Part shown: positions 43,402 to 52,002 of the stretch, in pieces
Layout of the letters: each line of letters opens with the position of its first letter
Position numbering within the stretch: the first letter of the stretch is position 1
NCBI RefSeq assembly: GCF_004358205.1
Contig: NZ_SMYO01000002.1
Span: forward strand, 496,001 to 560,000
Source: Bacillus salipaludis
Lineage (GTDB): Bacteria > Bacillota > Bacilli > Bacillales_B > DSM-18226
Reading direction: 5' to 3'
Length of the DNA stretch: 64,000 bases
Position numbers and translations under genes: made by a program
Notes under the pieces: model-generated
What the model was told of the DNA's origin: nothing
The model's input: the letters and a program-made list of their open reading frames with translations, nothing else
Database searches by the model: none

Positions 43402-43491
43402 AGATAAAAAAACGAAAAGAGGGAGGGGGAGGAAATTAAAAAAAATAGACTTTGAATCTGTGCAAACTTAGGTGACTAGAGGAGGGTTTAT

Positions 43492-44691
43492 ATGAATGAT
43501 AGGACAGACTACAAAGTTGTGATTGTAGGCGGCGGAAGTGCCGGTATTACTGTGGCAGCACGTCTATTAAAAGAATCAAGGGCTCTTTATGGGGAAATTG
43601 CCATTATTGACCCTGCTGAAAAACATTATTTCCAGCCGCTATGGACACTGGTTGGTGGCGGGGTTGTTGATAAAAAGGTAACAGAAAGAGAACAGTCTAC
43701 TTTAATTCCAGATGGTATTGTTTGGATTAAAGAAGCGGTTGAAGATTTTTTTCCAAATGAACAATCAATCGTAACGTCATCTGGCAACAAATTGAGTTAT
43801 GACTATTTAGTGGTTGCAGCAGGTATTCAAATTGACTGGACCAAGGTGAAAGGTTTAAAAGAAAGCATTGGCAAGAATGGCGTCTGCAGTAACTACTCTT
43901 TTGATTATGTCGATAGTACTTGGGAAAATATTCGCAATTTCAGCGGCGGTAATGCCATCTTTACAAATCCGAATACACCGGTTAAATGTGGCGGTGCACC
44001 GCAAAAAATTATGTACCTGGCGGATGATTACTTTCGCAAATCAGGGGTTCGCTCAAATTCCACGATCCACTTTTTCTCAGGAGCGGGCAGTATTTTTGGC
44101 GTAAAAAAATATGCGGATACATTGAACAAAGTAATTGAAAGAAAAGAAATTGAAACACATTATCAGCACAATTTAGTGGAAATAGATGCACAGCAAAAAA
44201 AGGCTGTTTTTAAAAACCTTTCGACTGATGAATTGGTAACGGTTTCCTATGACATGATTCATGTTGTCCCGCCAATGAGTGCGCCTGATTTCATTGAGAA
44301 AAGTCCATTAGCCAACGAGACTGGCTGGGTGGATGTAGATCCGTATACATTGCGCCATAAAAAATATGGAAATATCTTTGGAATTGGAGACTGTACCAAT
44401 TTGCCAACATCAAAAACTGGCGCCGCTATTCGAAAACAAGCGCCGGTTCTTGTCCAGAACTTATTATGTCTAATGAACCAAAAGACAGGTATGCAAAAGT
44501 ACAACGGCTATACTTCGTGCCCACTTGTAACGGGATATGGCAGCTTAGTTTTAGCAGAGTTTGATTATGAATCTAAGCCGGATGAGAGCTTTCCTTTTGA
44601 TCAAGCAAAGGAAAGATACAGTATGTATTTATTAAAGAAGCAGGTACTCCCTATTGTCTATTGGAACGGAATGTTGAAAGGTTTGTTATAA
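43492..44691 (+). CDS. sqr: sulfide:quinone oxidoreductase, type II
   Basis: 399 aa flavoprotein. N-terminal FAD motif IVGGGSAGITVAARL; the two redox cysteines sit in PVKCGGAPQKIMYL (C166) and GYTSCPLVTGYG (C343), the arrangement of human-type SQOR. Oxidises hydrogen sulfide to persulfide and passes electrons to the quinone pool at the membrane. ATG 43492 follows GGAGGG. It heads the operon that continues with DUF1641, a persulfide dioxygenase/rhodanese and TauE, so it detoxifies the sulfide made by the lyases. Confidence 0.93.
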   Translation: MNDRTDYKVVIVGGGSAGITVAARLLKESRALYGEIAIIDPAEKHYFQPLWTLVGGGVVDKKVTEREQSTLIPDGIVWIKEAVEDFFPNEQSIVTSSGNKLSYDYLVVAAGIQIDWTKVKGLKESIGKNGVCSNYSFDYVDSTWENIRNFSGGNAIFTNPNTPVKCGGAPQKIMYLADDYFRKSGVRSNSTIHFFSGAGSIFGVKKYADTLNKVIERKEIETHYQHNLVEIDAQQKKAVFKNLSTDELVTVSYDMIHVVPPMSAPDFIEKSPLANETGWVDVDPYTLRHKKYGNIFGIGDCTNLPTSKTGAAIRKQAPVLVQNLLCLMNQKTGMQKYNGYTSCPLVTGYGSLVLAEFDYESKPDESFPFDQAKERYSMYLLKKQVLPIVYWNGMLKGLL

Positions 44692-44717
44692 AAAAACATG
44701 TCAGTGAGAGGAAGATT

Positions 44718-45299
44718 ATGCAGAAAACAACGATTGATCACTTATCTGATCTCCAACCATTACTTTCATTATTGAGCCAGAAGGAAATACAAACTAGTTT
44801 AATCGAAACACTGGAAAAATTGCCAGGGCTTGTTGACCAGTATTCTGCCTTAGAACGAAACATCGCTTTTATAAAATCCACTCTGAGCGATAAAGAATCG
44901 ATGGACTATTTATTGGGTGGACTAGGAGATGAATTCGGAAAATACATTCCCACTAAAGATTCATTGGAAGCATTGACGGCATTAGTCCAGGGCCTCCCTA
45001 AATATACTAAGTACTTGTCAATGATGGAACCGATTATGGATTTCCTCTTATCGATATCCCGTGATAAGGAGTCCGTTGATTATTTGTATAAGGGGGCACA
45101 GGAAATCGCAGGCCCGATCCAGCAAAAGGTTGAAAATGGCATGAATTTGATTCAGCGGGCGAAAAATGAAGCGGACAAAGACCATTCACCTGTGACCATC
45201 TTTACCGTATTCAAATTAATCAAGGAACCTGCCGTTCAGCGGGGGATTCATTTTGTTAAAGCGCTTGTAACCCTGGCTTCAGAACCTAAATCAAAATAA
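44718..45299 (+). CDS. DUF1641 domain protein
   Basis: 193 aa from ATG 44718 (GAGGAAG site). Helical protein with a DUF1641 segment near residues 85-130 (LEALTALVQGLPKYTKYL...MDFLLSISRDKES). DUF1641 proteins commonly sit beside SQR or formate dehydrogenase genes and may help dock the flavoprotein to the membrane or quinone; that role is not proven. Starts 26 nt after sqr. Confidence 0.85.
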   Translation: MQKTTIDHLSDLQPLLSLLSQKEIQTSLIETLEKLPGLVDQYSALERNIAFIKSTLSDKESMDYLLGGLGDEFGKYIPTKDSLEALTALVQGLPKYTKYLSMMEPIMDFLLSISRDKESVDYLYKGAQEIAGPIQQKVENGMNLIQRAKNEADKDHSPVTIFTVFKLIKEPAVQRGIHFVKALVTLASEPKSK

Positions 45300-45315
45300 A
45301 GGAGTGTTCACTCAC

Positions 45316-46743
45316 ATGTTCATGAAATATTTTTATGATGAGAAACTGGCTCATGCCTCTTATCTGGTCGGGTGTCAAGCTAAGGGAGTGGCCATTGTGA
45401 TTGATCCTTCCCGCGACATCCATTCCTACTTGATTACAGCGGAGGCTAATGGATTATCGATTACAGCTGTTGCGGAGACACATATTCACGCTGATTATAT
45501 TTCCGGTTCAATGGAGCTGGCCTCCAAAACAGGGGCCAAGCTTTATCTGTCAGATGAGGGCGATGCTGATTGGAAGTATCAGATTGCCGATCAGATTGAT
45601 TCCCAATTGCTGAAAGACGGGGATCGCTTCTCAATTGGGAATTTAACCTTTGAAGTCCTTCATACTCCAGGGCATACACCGGAACATGTTTCATTCCTAT
45701 TGACAGACGGCGGCACAACAGTGCAAGCCCCTATTGGTTTATTCACAGGTGACTTTGTTTTTGCCGGAGATGTAGGCCGTCCCGACTTACTGGAGAGAGC
45801 TGCCGGTGTAAAGGGTTCGGCTTATTCGCTGGCAAAAAAAATGTTTAAATCCCTGCAGCGATTTCAACAACTTCCAGACTATTTACAAGTCTGGCCAGCG
45901 CACGGAGCAGGGAGTGCATGCGGGAAATCATTGGGTGCAGTGCCTTCGTCAACCGTTGGATATGAAAAGTTGGCCAACTGGGCATTGCAATATGATGAGG
46001 AAGATTTATTTATTGAAGAATTGCTTTCCGGACAACCTGAGGCGCCAAAATATTTTGGAATCATGAAGTCACTGAACAAACAGGGGACTACCCTAATCGA
46101 AAAACTTGAGCCAGTCCATCATGCACAACCTTCATTAACCCTCGTTCAGGAATGGATCCAAAACGGCATTGTGGTGGATACCCGGCAAGCGTTGCAATTT
46201 GCGCAAAAACATATTGCGGGAACCATCAATCTTCCCTGCAATCAATCCTTTGTGACGTGGGCTGGATGGCTGCTTGATTATGATCAGCCGATCTATTTAT
46301 TGGTAAGTAAGGAAAAAGAAGCGGAAACCCTGAAAGCATTACAATCGATTGGACTAGATCAGGTGAAAGCTGTGATGGATCACTCGTTCATTGAACAGCT
46401 TGAATTGAATGAAATGGATGTCGTGGATTATCAATCAGTTGAACCAAAAGAGATTATGGAGAGGCTTGAGGAGTATTATGTCCTTGATGTTCGTCGGAAC
46501 AGTGAATGGAGGGCAGGCCATATTCCTAAGGCTCACCATATCATGCTTGGACATTTAAAAGACAGAATGAACGAGATTCCTAGTGAAAAACCAATTCTTA
46601 TAAACTGTAAATCAGGCGCAAGATCGGCGATTGCCGTTAGTATCTTGAAAGCAAATGGATTTGACCAAGTCCTTAATTTAACAGGCGGGTTTGACCAATG
46701 GCTAAAAGAGAGCAGTACAAAACTAGTAAATAAAATTCACTAA
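45316..46743 (+). CDS. cstB: persulfide dioxygenase-rhodanese fusion (CstB-like)
   Basis: 475 aa. An N-terminal metallo-beta-lactamase-fold dioxygenase (1 to about 240) has H56-x-H58-x-D60 in ETHIHADYISG, H120 in HTPGHTPEH and D152 in FAGDVGRPDL. A first rhodanese domain (about 265-355) lacks a catalytic Cys and a second (about 375-470) has the active loop NCKSGARS. This MBL-pseudorhodanese-rhodanese order is that of CstB, which oxidises glutathione-, bacillithiol- or CoA-type persulfides to sulfite and thiosulfate. ATG 45316 follows AAAGGAG; a GTG at 45304 overlaps it. Confidence 0.9.
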   Translation: MFMKYFYDEKLAHASYLVGCQAKGVAIVIDPSRDIHSYLITAEANGLSITAVAETHIHADYISGSMELASKTGAKLYLSDEGDADWKYQIADQIDSQLLKDGDRFSIGNLTFEVLHTPGHTPEHVSFLLTDGGTTVQAPIGLFTGDFVFAGDVGRPDLLERAAGVKGSAYSLAKKMFKSLQRFQQLPDYLQVWPAHGAGSACGKSLGAVPSSTVGYEKLANWALQYDEEDLFIEELLSGQPEAPKYFGIMKSLNKQGTTLIEKLEPVHHAQPSLTLVQEWIQNGIVVDTRQALQFAQKHIAGTINLPCNQSFVTWAGWLLDYDQPIYLLVSKEKEAETLKALQSIGLDQVKAVMDHSFIEQLELNEMDVVDYQSVEPKEIMERLEEYYVLDVRRNSEWRAGHIPKAHHIMLGHLKDRMNEIPSEKPILINCKSGARSAIAVSILKANGFDQVLNLTGGFDQWLKESSTKLVNKIH

Positions 46744-46789
46744 AGAAACACCTATATACACATCGTGGATTGTAAAAAGGAGTTATCGA

Positions 46790-47203
46790 ATGACAATTCT
46801 ACAATGGATTCTCACAATTGCCTCTGGCGGAATAATTGGCTTTACTTTAGGACTTATTGGCGGTGGCGGTTCCATTTTAGCGGTTCCTCTTTTGCTTTAT
46901 GTGGTCGGGGTGAAAGACCCGCATATTGTGATTGGCAGTACAGCCCTTGCTGTTTCCATTAATGCCTTCTTGAATCTTATACCCCATTCACGTGCAGGGC
47001 ATGTCCACCTAAGACCGGCCATCGTATTTGCAATACCAGGTGTAGTGGGCGCCCTCTTTGGTTCTTATCTTGGTAAGCTTTTACCGAGCAAGCAATTATT
47101 GTTTCTTTTTGCGCTACTTATGATTTTTATGGCTATTAAGATGATCATGCCTAAAAAGGCAGTAAAACAGGCAGCAAATATTGAAACAGAAGGTTTGAGT
47201 TAA
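46790..47203 (+). CDS. TauE/SafE sulfite exporter, N-terminal half
   Basis: 137 aa covering the first half of a TauE/SafE transporter (GFTLGLIGGGGSILAVPLLLYVVG and FAIPGVVGALFGSYLGKLL), with about four membrane segments. Full-length family members are about 250-270 aa. It ends at TAA 47201-47203, and the other half starts at the next base in the same frame. Either one gene split by a nonsense codon or two cooperating half-transporters. AAAAGGAG site upstream. Exports sulfite or another sulfur oxyanion made by the persulfide dioxygenase. Confidence 0.85.
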   Translation: MTILQWILTIASGGIIGFTLGLIGGGGSILAVPLLLYVVGVKDPHIVIGSTALAVSINAFLNLIPHSRAGHVHLRPAIVFAIPGVVGALFGSYLGKLLPSKQLLFLFALLMIFMAIKMIMPKKAVKQAANIETEGLS

Positions 47204-47593
47204 ATGGATAAATTTAATGGAAAAAAGTTATCCCTATTCGGCGTTATGACAGGATTGGCATCAGGATTTTTTGGCATAGGCGGTGGATTCTTGGTTGTTC
47301 CCTCCCTGCTGGCAGCCACAAATATGGCCATCGTTGAAGCAATCGGCACATCCTTGTTTTCTGTAGGAACTTTTGGACTAACAACCGCACTGAATTACAG
47401 CCTTTCTGGATTGGTTAATTGGTTCGTAGTACTGGCACTTGTATGCGGTGGATTTATAGGGGGAATCTTTGGTACCATCGTTGCAAAGCGTTTAAGCAAA
47501 CAACGACAAGCCCTTCAATATATCTTCTCTGCTGTTGTCATAACTGTAGCTATTTATATAATGATTAAAAATGGAGACGCTTTGAATTTATGA
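47204..47593 (+). CDS. TauE/SafE sulfite exporter, C-terminal half
   Basis: 129 aa, the second TauE/SafE repeat (GVMTGLASGFFGIGGGFLVVPSLLA...EAIGTSLFSVGTFGL), with about four membrane segments. ATG directly abuts the preceding TAA (TAAATG) and stays in the same frame. The ribosome site is weak (AGAAGG), so translation probably depends on re-initiation after the upstream half. Confidence 0.85.
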   Translation: MDKFNGKKLSLFGVMTGLASGFFGIGGGFLVVPSLLAATNMAIVEAIGTSLFSVGTFGLTTALNYSLSGLVNWFVVLALVCGGFIGGIFGTIVAKRLSKQRQALQYIFSAVVITVAIYIMIKNGDALNL

Positions 47594-47658
47594 ATCTATA
47601 TTTTGTAGAGACAACAGGAAGGAATTGATTTATTTTTTGTTAGATTGAAAGTATGCTA

Positions 47659-47683
47659 ATTTCCACCATTGCACGGTGGAAAT
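47659..47683. other. hairpin between TauE and RidA genes
   Basis: ATTTCCACC (47659-47667) with GGTGGAAAT (47675-47683), without a T-run. It may be a weak terminator or an mRNA structure. Confidence 0.4.
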
Positions 47684-47723
47684 GTGATATTAAGATTAAA
47701 TTTGAAAAGGAAGAGTGATTACT

Positions 47724-48101
47724 ATGATGAAAGTTATCTCAACAAATAAAGCACCGCAAGCGATTGGGCCATACTCGCAAGCCATTCGTGTAGATGGATT
47801 TCTATTTCTTTCGGGGCAGATCCCGCTTGATCCCGAAACGGGAGAGGTAGTTCAAAAGGATATTAGACTTCAAACCGAGCAGGTTTTAAAGAATATTCAG
47901 GGTATTTTAGAAGAGGAAGATTTTTTACTTACGAATATTGTAAAAACGACTATTTTTATAAAAGATATGAATGATTTCCCTGTTATTAACGAAGAGTACA
48001 GTCAATTTATGCAGGGGCATAACCCTGCAAGGTCTACTGTGGAAGTAAGTCGTCTTCCAAAGGATGTAATGATCGAAATAGAAGCTATTGCTAAGAAATA
48101 A
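47724..48101 (+). CDS. ridA: RidA family reactive intermediate/imine deaminase
   Basis: 125 aa, full RidA length, from ATG 47724 with AAGGAAG upstream. Family marks: TNKAPQAIGPYSQAI, FLSGQIPLDPETGE, TTIFIKDMNDF and the substrate Arg in NPARSTVEVSRLPKD. RidA hydrolyses 2-aminoacrylate and related enamines/imines that PLP lyases release from cysteine, serine and methionine, so it protects cells from the products of the neighbouring lyases. Confidence 0.93.
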   Translation: MMKVISTNKAPQAIGPYSQAIRVDGFLFLSGQIPLDPETGEVVQKDIRLQTEQVLKNIQGILEEEDFLLTNIVKTTIFIKDMNDFPVINEEYSQFMQGHNPARSTVEVSRLPKDVMIEIEAIAKK

Positions 48102-48453
48102 TTTTTGCTGTGATCAACGATTTTTTGAACATAGGTGATCTTAGGTCAATTTTGAGTCTCGAGTTCTGCCTAGATCACCTATGAAGCTTTACGATCGTAC
48201 ATAAGTCCCTTCTACATGCCCCTTTGGCAGAACTAAATGAAAGCGTTATCGTATCGTTCTCTTTGCATCTTATGCTCCAGTGTCAGCTTGTATGTGATGA
48301 TGATCCCTAGATTACACGCACTCCTCTTTCATACGGATGAGCGTTGCAAACGATTCTTTGCCTGATTGATTTTGTATACGGCAAAATGGCTATTAATTTT
48401 TTGCAATATTTTATCATTTTTGAAAGTAATTTTATAAAATCGGAGGTACTTAT
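48102..48453. other. gene-free region with a large inverted repeat
   Basis: ATAGGTGATC (about 48133-48142) and GATCACCTAT (about 48173-48182) enclose about 30 nt. No T-run. A sigma-54-like stretch near 48387-48404 has the wrong spacing. I see no gene. Confidence 0.4.
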
Positions 48454-49932
48454 ATGGGCAAACCGGTACTTAAATTAAATATGATCCCAAACAAGGAAAA
48501 ATCAACTGGACAGTTACACCGAAGTCTACAGTCCAGACATTTAACGATGATGGCGATTGGCGGTGCAATCGGAACAGGGTTGTTTGTATCGAGTGGATCA
48601 GCGATTAGTAAAGCAGGACCTGGAGGGGCTCTTGCAGCCTATTTACTAGTGGGAATCATGGTTTATTTTGTGATGAATAGTTTAGGGGAGCTGGCATCCT
48701 TTTTACCTGTGCCGGGGTCATTTGAAACTTATGCAACAAGGTATGTGGATCCCGCCTTCGGATTTGCTTTAGGATGGAATTATTGGTATACCAATGCTAT
48801 TACGATTCCGGCCGATCTCTCAGCAGCAGTTCTGATAATGAAATATTGGTTTCCAGACTCCTCTGCATTATTATGGAGTACGATTTTCTTAGTTATATTA
48901 CTAGCTCTTAATCTATTATCCGTTAAGGGATATGGGGAAAGTGAATATTGGTTTGCAGGTATTAAGGTCGTTTCGATTATTTTGTTTTTAATCATCGGAA
49001 CAGCTATGATATTCGGAATAATGGGAGGGCATACCGAGGGTTTAAGTAACTTTACAAAAGGAGATGCTCCCTTTCACGGCGGATTTTTAGCCTTCTTTAG
49101 TGTAATCCTTGTTGCCGGTTTCGCCTTCCAGGGGACCGAAGTGATTGCAACGGCTGCTGGTGAAACGAATAATCCATCTAAAAATGTCCCTAAAGCCATT
49201 CGAACCATTTTCTGGCGGATTCTTATTTTCTACGTATTAACGATCTTTATTATTGGTTTGATTATTCCTTATACGGATCCAAATCTGCTTAAAACGGGTA
49301 TTAGCAATGTTTCGATTAGTCCATTTACCCTTGTGTTTAAACGGGCCGGATTAGCGTTTGCCGCTTCGGCCATGAATGCAGTCCTGCTTACTTCTATTTT
49401 ATCTGCAGCAAATACCGCCATGTATGCATCTTCACGTATGCTTTGGTCATTGGCGAAGGAGGGAAAAGCTCCGCGTATGTTTGCGAAGGTTAATTCTCGC
49501 GGTATTCCAATGGCTGCCTTAATGGTATCGGTCATCTTCGGGTTTATTTCATTTCTTTCATCTATGTTTGGAAGCGGTTCCGTTTTTATGTGGCTAGTGG
49601 CTACTTCGGCTATGACGGGATTTATTAAGTGGTTCGGGATCGCTGTGAGTCATTACCGCTTTCGCAAGGCCTATATTGCTCAAGGAAAAGATCCTAGTGA
49701 ACTGCCGTTTAAAGCTAAATTATTCCCTTTAGGTCCAATGATCACCTTCTTGTTCATTATTGTTTTAGTTCTTGGTCAAAATTTATTTACGGAAGGCAAG
49801 TTTGATTGGGGAACGACCATCGCTAATTATATCGGCATTGTTTTCTTTGTAGTGCTTTGGATTGGTTATAAAATGATTAAAAAAACTAAGGTTGTACCTC
49901 TTACGGAGTGTGACTTTGAGAATCGCGAGTAA
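48454..49932 (+). CDS. amino acid permease, APC family (LysP-like)
   Basis: 492 aa, 12 membrane segments. AAT/APC marks: LHRSLQSRHLTMMAIGGAIGTGLFVSSGSAI near residues 21-50, GFAFQGTEVIATAAGETNNPSKNVPKAI, and SRMLWSLAKEGKAPRMFAKVNSRGIPMAAL. Imports an amino acid with protons; the lysine/arginine or aromatic type cannot be separated by eye. GGAGGTAC site 7 nt upstream. Sits between ridA and the PatB operon, so a sulfur amino acid substrate is possible. Confidence 0.88.
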   Translation: MGKPVLKLNMIPNKEKSTGQLHRSLQSRHLTMMAIGGAIGTGLFVSSGSAISKAGPGGALAAYLLVGIMVYFVMNSLGELASFLPVPGSFETYATRYVDPAFGFALGWNYWYTNAITIPADLSAAVLIMKYWFPDSSALLWSTIFLVILLALNLLSVKGYGESEYWFAGIKVVSIILFLIIGTAMIFGIMGGHTEGLSNFTKGDAPFHGGFLAFFSVILVAGFAFQGTEVIATAAGETNNPSKNVPKAIRTIFWRILIFYVLTIFIIGLIIPYTDPNLLKTGISNVSISPFTLVFKRAGLAFAASAMNAVLLTSILSAANTAMYASSRMLWSLAKEGKAPRMFAKVNSRGIPMAALMVSVIFGFISFLSSMFGSGSVFMWLVATSAMTGFIKWFGIAVSHYRFRKAYIAQGKDPSELPFKAKLFPLGPMITFLFIIVLVLGQNLFTEGKFDWGTTIANYIGIVFFVVLWIGYKMIKKTKVVPLTECDFENRE

Positions 49933-49963
49933 GTTGATCCCAACTGTATTTCAATAATGAGAT

Positions 49964-49994
49964 AATCCTTCCTTTCTGAGGAAGGATTTTTTTT
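49964..49994 (+). terminator. Rho-independent terminator
   Basis: AATCCTTCCT (49964-49973) with AGGAAGGATT (49979-49988), then a T-run. It ends the permease gene. Confidence 0.9.
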
Positions 49995-50101
49995 CGGATG
50001 TGAGATGGATTCTTATCAGATTTGCTAAAAGACGGCCAAAAGCAAATTTGAACGAATACACCAAAAATTGTTGTATCAATGCTTGAGGATCATTTTTATA
50101 G

Positions 50102-50118
50102 TTGGCATGGTTTTTGCA
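50102..50118 (+). promoter_or_regulatory. sigma-54 promoter
   Basis: TTGGCATGGTTTTTGCA, correct -24/-12 spacing, 44 nt before the PatB-like gene. Enhancer sites upstream are unclear; TATCAATGCTTGAGGAT (about 50073-50089) resembles the weaker site before the regulator gene. Confidence 0.88.
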
Positions 50119-50161
50119 ATATAGTTTGGCGTAAAGAGTTAATTAGTTTGGGGGATGCGAA

Positions 50162-51346
50162 ATGAATTACAACTTCGATCAGGAAATTAACCGGACCAAT
50201 ACAGCTTGCGATAAGTGGGATGATCTTGAGACACGCTTTGGTGTGAATGATGTCCTGCCCATGTGGGTGGCTGACATGGATTTTAAGGCACCTTCTACTG
50301 TGATTGAAGCCTTAAAGGAAAGGGTAGAACACGGGATTTATGGCTACACCTATCGCCCGGACTCGTATTTTGAAGCGATTGTGGATTGGGTGTCAAGAAG
50401 GCATCAATGGTCCATTAAAAAGGAATGGATCACCCATAGCCCCGGCGTTATTCCGGCTTTGGCCTTTCTCCTGCGCTCCTTAACCCAGCCAGGTGATAAG
50501 ATCATCGTTCAATCACCAGTTTACCATCACTTCTTCAGAGTGATTGAATCGCAAGGACGTACGGTTGTGAACAACCCTCTATCCTTTAAGGATGGACGAT
50601 ACACGATGGATTTTGCGGATTTAGAGAATCAGATTGATTCGTCCGTTAAAATGTTAATCCTTTGCAGTCCGCATAATCCCGTGGGAAGGGTATGGACACA
50701 AGAAGAGCTCACACGTCTTGGGGAAATCTGTCTTAAAAATAATATTTTAATTGTTTCGGATGAAATTCATTTTGATCTCGTCTACAACGAGTATAAACAT
50801 GTTCCAATCGCCTCGATTTCAGAAGAGCTGGCTAAACAGACGATCACGTGTTTTTCTCCAAGTAAGACTTTCAATATTTGGGGAGTCCAAACATCTGTGG
50901 TGATTATTCCAAATCGTGATCTGAGAGAACGCTATAATCGTGAAATCAACAGTATGGCGATTGGATGGGCAACCCCTTTTGGTATAGCCGCTTTAGAAAG
51001 TGCCTATCGATCTGGGGAAGAATGGCTGGATCAGCTGATTGATTATTTAGAAGGAAATGTAGATTTTGTTCGGTCGTATTTGAAAAAGAATGTCCCGCAA
51101 ATCAAGCTTGTCGAACCGGAGGGAACATACCTGCTATGGCTGGATTGCCGGGAACTTGGATTTAGTATGAAAGAATTAGATCAGTTTATGCTGCAAAAAG
51201 CAAGATTGGCCTTAAATGAAGGTCACATTTTCGGTCAAGGGGGAGAGGGATTTATGAGAATGAATATTGCATGTCCCCGCTCTACGTTAGAAAAAGCCCT
51301 TCGCCAATTAGAACAAGCCGTCAATCAACTTTCACATACAAAGTAA
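50162..51346 (+). CDS. PatB/MalY-type cystathionine beta-lyase
   Basis: 394 aa fold-type I PLP enzyme. MWVADMDFKAP, YGYTYRPDSYFEAI, CSPHNPVGRVWTQEEL, VSDEIHFDLV and the PLP-lysine segment SPSKTFNIWGVQTS are typical of PatB/MalY C-S lyases, which turn cystathionine or cysteine into pyruvate, ammonia and a thiol. It is related to the enzyme at 36324 but clearly distinct. First gene of the operon with cysteine dioxygenase and pyruvate carboxylase. Confidence 0.9.
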   Translation: MNYNFDQEINRTNTACDKWDDLETRFGVNDVLPMWVADMDFKAPSTVIEALKERVEHGIYGYTYRPDSYFEAIVDWVSRRHQWSIKKEWITHSPGVIPALAFLLRSLTQPGDKIIVQSPVYHHFFRVIESQGRTVVNNPLSFKDGRYTMDFADLENQIDSSVKMLILCSPHNPVGRVWTQEELTRLGEICLKNNILIVSDEIHFDLVYNEYKHVPIASISEELAKQTITCFSPSKTFNIWGVQTSVVIIPNRDLRERYNREINSMAIGWATPFGIAALESAYRSGEEWLDQLIDYLEGNVDFVRSYLKKNVPQIKLVEPEGTYLLWLDCRELGFSMKELDQFMLQKARLALNEGHIFGQGGEGFMRMNIACPRSTLEKALRQLEQAVNQLSHTK

Positions 51347-51373
51347 GACCTAATACATTGAGGAGGAAGTAGG

Positions 51374-51955
51374 ATGGATCACAGGAATAAATATGATTTC
51401 AAAGATTTTGTTGAGGATATGACCGATATGGTTGAACGGAGTCAGAATGATAAAGTTTGTGTTTTGGAAGCGGAAAGGTTAGTTGGTAAATTAATTCAAT
51501 CCCATTCCTGGCTGCCTGCAGAGAAGAGAAGGCCAAGTGATGGGGGATACTCGCGGCATCCGTTGTATTGTGATCCAAAGGATCGTTTCGAAGTGATCGC
51601 GCTCGTCTGGAAGCCCGGTCAAAGGACCACGCTTCATGATCACGATGAAACATGGGGTGCAGAAGGCGTTGTAGCGGGTCAGATCAAAGTTACGAATTAT
51701 ATCCGATTAGAGGAATTATCAGGGGGAAAAATCGTTAAGTTGCAGCAGACGGATACCATCGTTGTAAACGAACAGAATACAGGGACGCTATTGCCTCCAG
51801 CCGACTGTCATATTTTAGAGGGGGTGGGGGATTATCCCGCCATCACAATCCATGTTTATGGAAAGCAATTGAGGAAATTCCGGGAATTCACTCCATTAGA
51901 AGAAGAAGGGCTCTATCTTGCACAAGAAAAGTATGTGGAATACACCGCTGTATAG
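51374..51955 (+). CDS. cysteine dioxygenase family protein
   Basis: 193 aa cupin. The iron ligands are His88 and His90 in TTLHDHDETWG and His146 in PADCHILEG, as in bacterial type I cysteine dioxygenases (related to Bacillus YubC). Adds O2 to the thiol of L-cysteine to give cysteine sulfinate; 3-mercaptopropionate is an alternative substrate in this family. GAGGAGGAAG site upstream, 27 nt after the PatB-like gene. Confidence 0.9.
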   Translation: MDHRNKYDFKDFVEDMTDMVERSQNDKVCVLEAERLVGKLIQSHSWLPAEKRRPSDGGYSRHPLYCDPKDRFEVIALVWKPGQRTTLHDHDETWGAEGVVAGQIKVTNYIRLEELSGGKIVKLQQTDTIVVNEQNTGTLLPPADCHILEGVGDYPAITIHVYGKQLRKFREFTPLEEEGLYLAQEKYVEYTAV

Positions 51956-52002
51956 GCTGTGATCTGGATTGACTAGAATTTATTACCGCGAGGAGGAGAG
52001 CC

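Noticed and set aside
48387..48404. Possible ninth sigma-54 promoter before the amino acid permease
   Set aside because: TGGC and TTGC are present, but the GG-to-GC gap is 13 nt instead of 10, so it should not be recognised.
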